Source: Chersky-840 sp963794615 (GTDB lineage: Bacteria; Actinomycetota; Acidimicrobiia; Acidimicrobiales; UBA8190). From it: a DNA stretch of 64,000 bases. The position numbers and the translations under genes were made by a program. The notes beneath the pieces are model-generated. The model did not search any database. It had not been told where the DNA came from and was given only the letters and a program-made list of their open reading frames with translations. Positions 8,828 to 17,125 of the stretch are shown here, piece by piece; position 1 is the stretch's first letter; every line of letters starts with the position of its first letter. The stretch lies in assembly GCA_963794615.1 (NCBI GenBank), contig CAWCEP010000005.1, positions 310,001 through 374,000 of the forward strand. The letters are read 5' to 3'.

Positions 8828-9473
8828 GGAGGCGCAACGAGCCGCATTCGCCGTCCTCGACGAATTCGCCGGACTCGAGCGCCGCGCACCACAACTCGTA
8901 GGGGGGTCGTCCGCCGTCGGCGGGGTCGGGGAACACGTCGTGGATGGCGAGCCATCGCCCCGGCGCCACGTGTGGAGACCAACCCTGGTAGTCCGCCCAG
9001 GCCGGTTCTTCGCCATGCCCTCCGTCGATGAAGCACAGGTCGAGCGGAGTCTGCCAGTGCGAAGCGATCACGCTCGAGTTGCCGACAACACCCACGACAC
9101 TTCCCCCCAGGCCGGCCGCGTCGATGGTGCGGCGCCAGAAGGGCAACGTGTCGATGCGCCCCGTGGCCGGGTCGACGACCTCGTGGTCGTGGTGGTCCCA
9201 CCCGGGCTGGTTCTCCTCGGAGCCGTGGTGATGGTCGATGCTGAAGAGCACGGCGCCCGCCGCCTCGGCCGCCGCGCCGAGGTAGACCGTCGACTTGCCG
9301 CACCACGCCCCCACCTCCACGAACGTGCCCGTGGCGCGGCCGGGGCCGCCGGCGCGCCGGGCCGCGTCGAACAGCGCCGCTCCCTCGTCGTCGGGCATGA
9401 AGCCCTTGGCGGCGCGAGCATGGGCGAAGAGCTGCTGCGTGCGCTCCTGCACCTCTACGCCTTCGTCGCTCAC
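8793..9473 (-). CDS. SAM-dependent methyltransferase (Methyltransf_24-like)
   Basis: A 226-residue class I methyltransferase. Motif I is TFVEVGAWCGKSTVYLG, then LFSIDHHHGSEENQPGW carries the acidic SAM-ribose contact and a His cluster, and LDLCFIDGGHGEEPAW is the D-G-G-H motif of the O-methyltransferase/cephalosporin-hydroxylase-like group, which often use a divalent metal. The start is the GTG at 9473, sharing GTGA with the stop of the upstream cation-transporter gene; the open frame extends further but that part is antisense shadow. The 3' end overlaps the toroid-protein gene by 35 bases, tail to tail. Related cell-envelope biosynthesis clusters often hold two such methyltransferases, so a joint pathway is plausible. 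Confidence 0.85.
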   Translation of the reverse strand: MSDEGVEVQERTQQLFAHARAAKGFMPDDEGAALFDAARRAGGPGRATGTFVEVGAWCGKSTVYLGAAAEAAGAVLFSIDHHHGSEENQPGWDHHDHEVVDPATGRIDTLPFWRRTIDAAGLGGSVVGVVGNSSVIASHWQTPLDLCFIDGGHGEEPAWADYQGWSPHVAPGRWLAIHDVFPDPADGGRPPYELWCAALESGEFVEDGECGSLRLLRRVAPPTGAR

Positions 9474-10057
9474 CCCGTCGCCGCCTGCACTGCTGTGAAG
9501 ATAGCGAAGCCCACCAGGATGACGCCGGCCACCTTTCGGATGGTGGCGAGAGGGAGCACGCGCAGCAAGACCCGACCACCGATGACGCCGACACCCATCA
9601 CGGTCACGAGTGCGGTTGCCGATCCCACGAAGACCGACCACGGGTCGTGGTAGCGGGCGACCAGATTGGCGGTGAGGATCTGGGTGAGGTCCCCGAGCTC
9701 GGCGACGACGATCACCGTGAAGGCGCCGAGGGCCACCCGCCGACTCGAACGGACCTTGTCGGCCTTCTCCTCGCCTTCCTCGGTCTGAGCCGACTCCTTG
9801 CCGAGGAGCAGGTAGAGCGCACCGGCTGCGAACAGCGCGGCCACCACGGCCTCGACCCACCGGTGGGGGAGAAGCTCGAGGAGACGCCCGGCAAGGACGG
9901 CCACGGCCGAGTTCACGACCATGGCCAGCGCGGCGCCGATCCACACCGGTAGCGGTCGGTACCGGCTCGACAGGACGATGGTGGCGATCATGGTCTTGTC
10001 GGGCAGCTCGGCGACGAAGATGAGCCCGAAGGTGATGGCGATGACCGACAGGTTCAC
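9470..10057 (-). CDS. GDT1/TMEM165-family (UPF0016) cation transporter
   Basis: A 195-residue membrane protein made of two homologous three-helix halves. Each half carries the family's acidic motif: AELPDKTM in the first (residues 16-23) and AELGDLTQ in the second (about 121-128), matching E-x-G-D-K/R-T/S. A charged linker (SAQTEEGEEKADKVRSSRR) separates the halves. Family members move Mn2+ or Ca2+ across membranes, in bacteria usually exporting Mn2+. The second motif has Leu where Lys/Arg is usual. GTG at 10057 follows a GGAAG box. The downstream methyltransferase start overlaps this stop by 4 bases. Confidence 0.88.
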   Translation of the reverse strand: MNLSVIAITFGLIFVAELPDKTMIATIVLSSRYRPLPVWIGAALAMVVNSAVAVLAGRLLELLPHRWVEAVVAALFAAGALYLLLGKESAQTEEGEEKADKVRSSRRVALGAFTVIVVAELGDLTQILTANLVARYHDPWSVFVGSATALVTVMGVGVIGGRVLLRVLPLATIRKVAGVILVGFAIFTAVQAATG

Positions 10058-10130
10058 CGGCCGGTCTTCCTACGGTTCCACATCCGCCGGGCCGACCCGA
10101 GCCCGGCCCCGACCAGCGTCAGGGCGCTGT

Positions 10131-12755
10131 TCAGCGCTTCTCCAGGCGTTGGGCCCCTGCATCGAGCACCGCCACCGCCGTGGCGCGGAACGACGATGCG
10201 AACCCGACGTTGACCTCGAGACGTTCCAGGGTCTGATCGACGGTCCGCTGACCGATCGGCAACGGATGGGCGCGGACGAACGCGACGATGTCGGCGGCGA
10301 GGTGAGGGTCGCGGCACAGCGCCGTCACGCCCCCGAGCATGCGGGGGAGGATGTTGGCGGGAATGCGGGACACGAGCTCGTCCCAGTGGTCGACCACCCG
10401 CGCCCACGTGGCCGGGCCGGTGGCGCGGTTGGCCAGCAGCAGTTGGATGACGAACGGCGCGTCTTGGGACCGCACCTCGGTGAGGGCCAGCTCGAAGGCC
10501 CGAGCGGCGAGGGACGGATCGGTGAAGCTCGCCAGGGCGTAGAGGTAACGCATCTCCTCCTGGGGCGTGGCCGGATGGCGGTAGTGCTCGAGGAACGTCT
10601 CGAAGTCCCCGGGTCCCCCCGAGTCGCCCACCACGTTGAGGAGAGCGGAGGCGAGGTCGGGGTCGAGCGCCACCGCCCCTCGTTGCGCCTCTTCATGGAG
10701 CCGGTGCGACTGGGCCTGGACCTCAGGGTCCTGGCCGACCGTGCCCAACATGGCCACCACCTGGCCCCGCAGCGTCGGGGTGCGGGGTCCCTCACCGGGG
10801 CGCGCTTCCCATCCGAGTCGGGCGAGCACCGGGCCCAGCAGGGCGCGCGTGTACCGGGCGACCTGGGTCCGCCCGTCGTCGTCGACGGCCCGGTTGAGCA
10901 GCGACAGGGCACCGGTGACCTGGGCCCAGACGTCGGGGTCGTCCTCGTCGCCGAGCGCCTCGGCGAGCAGGAGGAAATCCTCGGGTGGCGACCGCTGGGC
11001 GATCACCACGGCCCAGCTGTCGCCGAGCAGGTTGAATCGCTCCAACAACTCCAGCGACCCCAGCCGGCTCGCCAGCAGCCGGTGGCGCTCCGGCGCGTAC
11101 CGGACGCGGTAGAAGCCCGACCCCCCGGCGTTCACCACGACGGCGCTCGGATCGGCGTCGGAGCCGAGCCCGACCACGTCGGGTTCGGGCCCCAGCAGCA
11201 GGCGGGCCTCGCCGCCGTCGAGCCCGCGGGCGATGACCGGCACCTTCCATGACGAGCCGATGGCGCTGGGCCCGTCGCTCGGTGCATAGCCGAACGGCTC
11301 TTGGCGAAGCACGGCGCCACCCGTCGCCCGTTGCGGACCGGGTGCGGTGTCGACGCTCACGAGGGGAAAGCCGCCCTGGAGGATCCAGCTGTCCATGATG
11401 TCGCGCACCGGTTCACCGCTCGCCGCTTCGATGGCGTCCCACAGGTCGGCGGTCTCGGTGTTGCCGAATCGATGCGCGTCGAGGTAGTGCCGAACGCCTT
11501 CTCGAAATCGTTCGGCTCCGAGATAGCGCTCGAGCATGCGCAACACCCCGGCACCTTTTTGATAGGTGAGGACGTCGAACATGCCCTGTGCCTCTTCGGG
11601 TGGGCCGACCGGGTATTCCACCGGGCGCGTGCTGTGCAGGCCGTCGGTCGCCATGGCCGCGTCGCGGGTGATGCCGAAGGACACCCAACGTTGCCACTGC
11701 GGTCGGAAGTCATCGACACACAGCAATTCCATCATCGTGGCGAACGCCTCGTTGAGCCAGATGCCGTTCCACCACCGCATCGTCACGAGGTCGCCGAACC
11801 ACATATGCGCGATCTCGTGCGAGATGACATCGGCCACCCGTTCGAGCTCCATGCGCGACGCCCGATCAGGGTCGACCAAGAGCACGGCCTCACGAAACGT
11901 CACGCAACCCAGGTTCTCCATGGCCCCGAAGGCGAAGTCGGGGATGGCGACGAGGTCGAGCTTCTCCGCCGGGTAGGCGATCCCGAACCAGTCGACGAAG
12001 AACTCGAGAGAGTGCGCCGCCACTTCGAGTGCGAAGGCGGTGAGGGCACCTTTTCCCGGGACGTGCACGACGCGCACCGGCGTGCCCCGCACGTCCACCG
12101 GCTCGCTGGCGACGAGCGGGCCCACCACGAACGCCACCAGGTAGGTGGACATGGGGATGGTGTCCCCGAAACGGATGCGCCGGCCGCCCCCCGGTAACGG
12201 GGTTTCGTCGACCTCGGGCCCGTTCGAGTAGGCCGCCAGCCCGTCGGGCACGTCGAGCGTGATCGAGAACACCGCCTTGCGGTCGGGCTCGTCGAAGCAC
12301 GGAAAGGCCCGTCGTGCGTCGGTGGCCTCGAACTGTGTGGTGGCGATGACATGCGCGACGCCGTCGTCGTCGTTGTACGCGGAGCGGTAGAAGCCATGCA
12401 ACTTGTCGTTGAGGATGCCGGCGAACTCGAGCGAGATCACAGCCGGGCCTGGCGGGAGCGCCATCGCCGGCGTGAGCACGAGGCGCTCAGACTCTTCGTC
12501 GACGCGCACCGTCAGAGCCTGGGGCTCACCGCCGCCGGGGTCGAGCCGGGCGCTCTCGACGGTCAGCTCCGCGGCGTGCAGCACGATCTCGTCGACGGCC
12601 TCGTGGACCAGGACCTCGATGTGCACTTCGCCGGTAAAGGTGGCGTGGTCGAGATCGGGGATCAGCCGGAGCGCGTATCGACGGGGCTCGACACCGTATG
12701 GCAGCCGGTATTGCACGGACGGATCGGCGTGGCCCGTCTCGGTCGTCTCGCTCAT
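10131..12755 (-). CDS. pepN: Aminopeptidase N (M1 family)
   Basis: An 874-residue zinc metallopeptidase that removes N-terminal amino acids from peptides in the cytosol. The beta-saddle N-domain covers about residues 15-210. The exopeptidase motif GAMEN is at 277-281, and the zinc site HEIAH-x18-E is at 313-317 with Glu 336 in WLNEAFATM. The C-terminal half is the helical ERAP1-like domain. Length and domain order match actinobacterial PepN (about 850-870 residues). ATG at 12755 begins MSETTETGHADPS, just before the conserved YRLPYGVEPRRYAL. It is divergent from the PfkB kinase gene with a 73-base shared promoter region. Confidence 0.95.
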   Translation of the reverse strand: MSETTETGHADPSVQYRLPYGVEPRRYALRLIPDLDHATFTGEVHIEVLVHEAVDEIVLHAAELTVESARLDPGGGEPQALTVRVDEESERLVLTPAMALPPGPAVISLEFAGILNDKLHGFYRSAYNDDDGVAHVIATTQFEATDARRAFPCFDEPDRKAVFSITLDVPDGLAAYSNGPEVDETPLPGGGRRIRFGDTIPMSTYLVAFVVGPLVASEPVDVRGTPVRVVHVPGKGALTAFALEVAAHSLEFFVDWFGIAYPAEKLDLVAIPDFAFGAMENLGCVTFREAVLLVDPDRASRMELERVADVISHEIAHMWFGDLVTMRWWNGIWLNEAFATMMELLCVDDFRPQWQRWVSFGITRDAAMATDGLHSTRPVEYPVGPPEEAQGMFDVLTYQKGAGVLRMLERYLGAERFREGVRHYLDAHRFGNTETADLWDAIEAASGEPVRDIMDSWILQGGFPLVSVDTAPGPQRATGGAVLRQEPFGYAPSDGPSAIGSSWKVPVIARGLDGGEARLLLGPEPDVVGLGSDADPSAVVVNAGGSGFYRVRYAPERHRLLASRLGSLELLERFNLLGDSWAVVIAQRSPPEDFLLLAEALGDEDDPDVWAQVTGALSLLNRAVDDDGRTQVARYTRALLGPVLARLGWEARPGEGPRTPTLRGQVVAMLGTVGQDPEVQAQSHRLHEEAQRGAVALDPDLASALLNVVGDSGGPGDFETFLEHYRHPATPQEEMRYLYALASFTDPSLAARAFELALTEVRSQDAPFVIQLLLANRATGPATWARVVDHWDELVSRIPANILPRMLGGVTALCRDPHLAADIVAFVRAHPLPIGQRTVDQTLERLEVNVGFASSFRATAVAVLDAGAQRLEKR

Positions 12756-12828
12756 TGGCCGAAGGCTACCCGGGCTTGCTCAGGGCTTTGGTTCTCGAGC
12801 ACCGCGTCTGCGAGTAGCTTGCCGAGCT

Positions 12829-13872
12829 GTGAACGACGCCGCGCCTAGTCCAGACGACCGTCCTGCCACGTTCGATGTCGTTGCCATCGGGTCTGCCCTG
12901 GTCGACGTCCTCACCGATGCCACCGACGAGGACCTGCGCCGGTCCGACTTGGTCAAAGGGTCCATGGCCCTGGTGGACCTGGCCCGGGCGGCGACGCTGT
13001 ACGGGGCCATGGGGCCCGCCATCGAGGTGTCGGGCGGCTCGGCGGCCAATACCGCCGTGGGGGTCGCCCAGCTCGGGGGCCGCGTCGGATTCCTGGGCAA
13101 GGTCGCCGCTGACGAGCTGGGCGAGATCTTCCTGCACGACATCGCCGCCGCCGGCGTCGAGCTGGGCCGGACGGCGCGCGTCGAGCCCTCGCAGGACCCC
13201 GCCGAAGACCGGGCCACGGGACGATGCCTGGTCTATGTCACCGAGGACGGGGAACGGACCATGGCGACCCACCTGGGCGTGGCGTCGACCCTAGGACCCG
13301 AGGACCTCGACGAGGAATTCGTGGCTCGGGCCCAGGTGGTGTACCTCGAGGGCTATCTGTGGGATCTGGGTCCCGCCAAGTCGGCGATGCGACGGGCCAT
13401 GGCGGTGGCGCACGACGCCGACGCGCTCGTCGCCCTCAGCCTCTCCGACCCCTTCTGCGTGCAGCGCCACCAGCGCGAGTTCCTCGAGCTGCTGCACGGT
13501 GAGGTCGACGTTCTGTTCGCCAACGAGGATGAGATCACCTTGTTGTTCGGCGCACCGACCTTCGACGACGCCCTGGGTGCCGTCGAGGAGACCGGGATCC
13601 TGGCCGCGCTCACCAGGGGGGCGGCGGGATCGGTGGTGTGCGCCGCGTCGGGGCCGGTCCATGTCCCGGCCGAGCCGGTCGAGGTCGTCGCCGATACCAC
13701 GGGGGCCGGTGACCTCTTCGCGGCGGGGTTCCTCCACGGGCTCACCCATGGCCAGGATCCCGAACGCTGTGCTCGGTTGGGCGGGTTGTGCGCAGCCGAG
13801 GTCATCTCGCACATCGGGGCCCGGCCTCGCGCCGACCTACGCACCCTGGCGTCGGGCGCCGGCCTTCTCTGA
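12829..13872 (+). CDS. PfkB-family carbohydrate/nucleoside kinase (adenosine kinase-like)
   Basis: A 347-residue ribokinase-fold kinase. The N-terminal substrate motif reads DVVAIGSALVDVL and GGSAANTAVGVAQLGG, and the catalytic anion-hole motif near the C-terminus is DTTGAGDLFAAGFL, with Asp as the base. Adenosine kinases of this subgroup share the GPAIEVSGGSAANTAVG segment, so phosphorylation of adenosine or a related nucleoside to the 5'-monophosphate is the best guess; fructose or ribose kinases share the same motifs. The GTG at 12829 gives the shortest sensible N-terminus; the upstream open frame is antisense to pepN. It stands alone on the plus strand. Confidence 0.85.
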   Translation: MNDAAPSPDDRPATFDVVAIGSALVDVLTDATDEDLRRSDLVKGSMALVDLARAATLYGAMGPAIEVSGGSAANTAVGVAQLGGRVGFLGKVAADELGEIFLHDIAAAGVELGRTARVEPSQDPAEDRATGRCLVYVTEDGERTMATHLGVASTLGPEDLDEEFVARAQVVYLEGYLWDLGPAKSAMRRAMAVAHDADALVALSLSDPFCVQRHQREFLELLHGEVDVLFANEDEITLLFGAPTFDDALGAVEETGILAALTRGAAGSVVCAASGPVHVPAEPVEVVADTTGAGDLFAAGFLHGLTHGQDPERCARLGGLCAAEVISHIGARPRADLRTLASGAGLL

Positions 13873-13921
13873 AGGTCGGCCTCCGAAGGCGGCCTCTGAA
13901 GGTCGTCGTGCCCTCGCCCCG

Positions 13922-14533
13922 TCAGTGACTGTCGACGTTGCTCGGTGGCTCGGGGGGAAGGTAGGCGAGATCGAGATCGCCGAGGCGCACGAGCACGGAC
14001 GCCACCCAGCGGCCGAGCGCCCCCACCGGCCCGGCCAGGGTCGAGGCGTCATTGAGCGCCGCCTCGTCGAGACGGAGCGTGCCCTGGTAGGTGGTCTCCA
14101 CGGCGAACCTTGGCTCGGCGTCAGGCTCGTGCACCTGTTCGACGACCGGGGCGCCACGCTCGAGGGTGTCCCCCCCGATGGCGGGGCTCTCCGCGGGGAG
14201 GCAGGCCACGACGGCGGCGAGGTCGGGCATGGCGGCAAGTCGCTGCACCCGCAGCGTGATCTCGAGGACGACCTCAGGGAGGTCGTCGGGGGGCTCGCCG
14301 ATCGACCACGACCGGTAGGCACTCTGGCTCCACGTCGGCCAGTCGAGGGAGAGGTCGGCCCGCACCCGGGGCGGCTTCTCCTCACCGGGAAGGGAATACG
14401 AGGTCTCCCAGGACACGTCTCCCAAGAACACGTCGACCTGGAAGCGCTCTTCGACGGCCTGGCGTTGGAGGAGGGCGTTCTCGAGCGCGGCGCGCGTTTG
14501 CGTGATGAGGTCAACGAGAATGTGGTCGAGCAT
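13922..14533 (-). CDS. Hypothetical protein, about 203 residues
   Basis: I do not recognise this family. The protein starts MLDHILVDLITQTRAALENALL, a helical acidic segment, followed by a beta-rich middle (FQVDVFLGDVSWETSYSLPG, RVRADLSLDWPTWSQSAYRSW) and an alternating hydrophobic C-terminus. There is no signal peptide or membrane segment. Residue use is normal for a real protein (acidic, Leu/Val rich), unlike antisense shadows. ATG 14533 is preferred over an upstream in-frame codon at 14605 because the latter would run through the divergent phosphodiesterase gene. It may form a divergent pair with that gene, with only 25 bases between their starts. Confidence 0.7.
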   Translation of the reverse strand: MLDHILVDLITQTRAALENALLQRQAVEERFQVDVFLGDVSWETSYSLPGEEKPPRVRADLSLDWPTWSQSAYRSWSIGEPPDDLPEVVLEITLRVQRLAAMPDLAAVVACLPAESPAIGGDTLERGAPVVEQVHEPDAEPRFAVETTYQGTLRLDEAALNDASTLAGPVGALGRWVASVLVRLGDLDLAYLPPEPPSNVDSH

Positions 14534-14558
14534 GCCGGACGAGAGGCTACCGTTGGCT

Positions 14559-15431
14559 GTGACCCCAGCCGCGGCGAATCCTTGGCTCGACCGTCGCGTG
14601 CTCACCTATGCGCACCAGTGCGGTGCCTGGGAAGCGCCGTCGTCGACGCTGTTCGCCCTGCGCCGTGCGCTCGAGCTGGGCGTGACCGGGATCGAACTCG
14701 ACGTCCATGCCACCGCTGATCGCCATCTGGTCGTCTGTCACGACGGCACCGTCGACCGGACCACGAACAGTCACGGGCCGATCCACTCCATGACGTTGGC
14801 CGAGCTCCGATCGCTCGACAACGCGTACTGGTTCGTGCCCGGTGGCGATGAAACCCAGGGTCTCACACCGGAGTCCTATCCATATCGGGGGAGGGCTCCC
14901 GAACATGCCGAGTTCGGCGTGGCCACCCTGGCCGAGGTCCTCGACGTCCTCGACGACCACCCTCGGGTTGCGCTCAATCTCGACATCAAGCAGACGGCGC
15001 CCGCCGTCGAGCCCTACGAGGATCTCCTGGCCCGCGAGCTGGCCGGGCGCAGACACACCGATCGCATCATCGTGGCTTCGTTCCTCGATGTGGCCACGGA
15101 CGCGTTCGCCCGGTACTCGCCCGACATCGCCACGTCGGCGGGGACGCTCGCCACGGCCATGTTCTGGCGGGCCGTACACGAGGGGGAGACTCCCCCCGTG
15201 TCATCCCACGTCGCGCTGCAGGTGCCTGCCACCCAGGGCGACCTCGTCGTCGTGGACGCGCTCTTGGTCAGCGCCGCCCACGAGCACGGGATGGCCGTCC
15301 ATGTGTGGACGATCAACGACGAGCCCGAGATGGCCCGACTCCTCGACCTGGGCGTCGACGGCCTGATCTCGGACCTCCCCACCCCGCTGGTGGCGCTGGT
15401 GACGGCGCGCGGCCTGGCCTACCGATCCTGA
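14559..15431 (+). CDS. Glycerophosphodiester phosphodiesterase family protein
   Basis: A 290-residue TIM-barrel enzyme of the GDPD family, which hydrolyses glycerophosphodiesters to glycerol 3-phosphate and an alcohol with a divalent metal. Visible active-site parts are the first His in YAHQCGAWEAPSST, the metal pair in GIELDVHATAD, and VVCHDGTVDRTT with the second catalytic His. Later metal ligands are likely in LNLDIKQTAP. The usual HRG...PENT box is changed to HQCG...APSST, so Arg and Glu normally found there are missing. The end (VHVWTINDEPEMARLLDLGVDGLISDLP) is typical. The GTG at 14559 is used; an ATG at 14532 would add nine residues. Confidence 0.85.
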   Translation: MTPAAANPWLDRRVLTYAHQCGAWEAPSSTLFALRRALELGVTGIELDVHATADRHLVVCHDGTVDRTTNSHGPIHSMTLAELRSLDNAYWFVPGGDETQGLTPESYPYRGRAPEHAEFGVATLAEVLDVLDDHPRVALNLDIKQTAPAVEPYEDLLARELAGRRHTDRIIVASFLDVATDAFARYSPDIATSAGTLATAMFWRAVHEGETPPVSSHVALQVPATQGDLVVVDALLVSAAHEHGMAVHVWTINDEPEMARLLDLGVDGLISDLPTPLVALVTARGLAYRS

Positions 15432-15468
15432 GGCCCGACGGCCGGATTCGATCCCGTCGGCCCGAGGC

Positions 15469-15552
15469 TCAACCCCGACCGCAGTTGGGCCGCTTGCCGT
15501 GGTTGGCCTTCTTCTTGCTTCGGATCTTGCGCTTGACCGTGCGTTTGGACAT
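15469..15552 (-). CDS. Ribosomal protein bL37 (27 residues)
   Basis: A 27-residue very basic peptide, MSKRTVKRKIRSKKK followed by ANHGKRPNCGRG. The block ANHGKRPN is the signature of bL37, a tiny actinobacterial protein of the large ribosomal subunit first seen in mycobacterial ribosome structures, normally about 24 residues. It is too short for most gene finders. Start is ATG at 15552 and stop TGA at 15469-15471. It lies antisense between the GDPD gene and ychF. A Cys follows the conserved block, an unusual residue here. The match rests on family knowledge of the motif, not on a search. Confidence 0.82.
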   Translation of the reverse strand: MSKRTVKRKIRSKKKANHGKRPNCGRG

Positions 15553-15681
15553 GGCCGCCCACGCTATCGGGTGGGGGCGCCGGCCGGGTCGGGGTGCTCC
15601 GGAACGGGCCGTGCCGGCGGCGGGTCGCGCCGGCCGGCACGCTGAGGGTGCGTCCTCGGCCAGCCGATAGCGTCTCGACCA

Positions 15682-16758
15682 ATGGAACGACTGGGTCTCG
15701 TCGGGTTGCCCAATGCAGGCAAGACCTCGTTGTTCAACGCCCTCACCGGGGCGGACGCGCCCGTGGCATCGCACCCCTTCACCACGACCGAGACCGCGGT
15801 CGCGGCCGCGCCCCTGCCCGACGCCCGCCTCGACGCCCTGGCGCGCATGAGCGCCAGCCGGAAGGTGGTGCGGGCCGGCATGGAGGTGGTCGACATCGCC
15901 GGCCTCGTGCCGGGCTCGTCGACCGGAGAGGGGCTCGGGAACCGTTTCCTGGCCGGCATCCGGGAGGTCGACGCCCTGTGCGTGGTGCTGCGGGCCTTCG
16001 AGGATCCGGAGGTGCCCGGTGATACCAATCCCGTCGATGCGCTGGCCACCCTCGAGCTCGAACTCGTCCTCGCCGACATGGCCACCGCCGAGACCCAGCT
16101 CGACAAGCGACGGCGGGCGGCAAAGTCGGACAAGAGCCTGGCCCGTGAGATCGTGGCCATGGAGCGCGCCCTGAAGGAATTGTCGGCCGGTGTTCCGCTG
16201 TACCGGGCGGTGTTCGACCCCGACGACCGGGGCGCCCTCAAGAGCTTGTTCCTCCTGACCGACAAGCCCGTGCTCGCCGTGGTCAACGTGGGAGAGGATC
16301 AGCTCGAGCGGGCCGCCGAGCTCGCCGCGTCCGTCGCGGCGGCACTCGAGGGCCACGGTGAGGCGCTCGGTGTGTGCGTGCAGCTCGAGGCCGAGGCGTC
16401 CCGGCTGGCGCCCGAGGAGCGAGCCGAGCTACTCGAAGGCCTCGGTCTCGGGGCCGGGGCGCTGGCTCGTGTGGCCCAGAGTGCGTACCTCTTGCTCGGG
16501 CGCAGGGTCTTTCTCACCACCGGCGACAAGGAGTCGCGCGCCTGGAGCTTCCGGGCCGGCGCCAACGCGGCGGAGTGCGCGGGCGTGATCCACTCGGACC
16601 TCCAACGCGGATTCATCCGGGCCGAGGTCATCCATTGGGACGAACTCATCGAGCTCGGCTCGTGGGCGAAGGCCAAGGCGGCGGGACGCATTCGTCTCGA
16701 GGGCAAGGACTACGAGGTCGCCGACGGCGACGTGCTCGAGATCCGCTTCAACGTGTGA
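15682..16758 (+). CDS. ychF: Redox-regulated ATPase/GTPase YchF (Obg family)
   Basis: A 358-residue P-loop NTPase of the Obg family. G1 is GLPNAGKTS (residues 8-16), switch region FTTTE, G3 is DIAGLVPG and the G4 position reads NVGED instead of NKxD, which explains the ATP preference of YchF. A coiled-coil insert (DMATAETQLDKRRRAAK) and the C-terminal TGS domain (GFIRAEVIHWDELIELGS ... EIRFNV) complete the family architecture. YchF binds ribosomes and is linked to translation and oxidative stress control. It heads a plus-strand run with DUF192, rsmI and msrA genes. Confidence 0.96.
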   Translation: MERLGLVGLPNAGKTSLFNALTGADAPVASHPFTTTETAVAAAPLPDARLDALARMSASRKVVRAGMEVVDIAGLVPGSSTGEGLGNRFLAGIREVDALCVVLRAFEDPEVPGDTNPVDALATLELELVLADMATAETQLDKRRRAAKSDKSLAREIVAMERALKELSAGVPLYRAVFDPDDRGALKSLFLLTDKPVLAVVNVGEDQLERAAELAASVAAALEGHGEALGVCVQLEAEASRLAPEERAELLEGLGLGAGALARVAQSAYLLLGRRVFLTTGDKESRAWSFRAGANAAECAGVIHSDLQRGFIRAEVIHWDELIELGSWAKAKAAGRIRLEGKDYEVADGDVLEIRFNV

Positions 16759-16774
16759 GCGCGCCGGGGCCACG

Positions 16775-17125
16775 GTGACTTCGACGACGTGGTTGCTCCG
16801 TGACGGTGCCGTGCTGGCCAACGCCGAGGTCGCCGGCACCTACGCCGAACGGCTGCGTGGACTCCTGGGACGCACCGGGTACGAAGGCGCATTCGTGCTG
16901 CCCCGGACCCGATCGGTGCACACCCTGGGGATGGGATTCCCCATCGACGTGGCATTCCTCGACGGCCAGCTGTGTGTGGTCGACCTCATCAGCCTCACTC
17001 CCTGGCGCATGGCGCTGCCGCGTTGGCGTGCCCGGATGGTGATCGAGGCCGAGGCGGGGGCCTTCGAGCGCTGGGGTCTTCGCGTCGGCGACACGCTCGA
17101 GCTCCACCAACCCAGTGACCGGTGA
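16775..17125 (+). CDS. DUF192 family protein
   Basis: A 116-residue small protein with the DUF192 signature: AGTYAERLRGLLGRTGYEGAF, then a Thr-Arg-x-V-H-T-x-G-M motif (RTRSVHTLGMGFPIDVAFLD) and the C-terminal VIEAEAGAFERWGLRVGD. Members are compact beta proteins of unknown function, sometimes exported; no signal peptide is seen here. The GTG start is 16 bases after ychF and the gene's end overlaps the rsmI start by 11 bases, so it is part of that operon. Confidence 0.88.
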   Translation: MTSTTWLLRDGAVLANAEVAGTYAERLRGLLGRTGYEGAFVLPRTRSVHTLGMGFPIDVAFLDGQLCVVDLISLTPWRMALPRWRARMVIEAEAGAFERWGLRVGDTLELHQPSDR

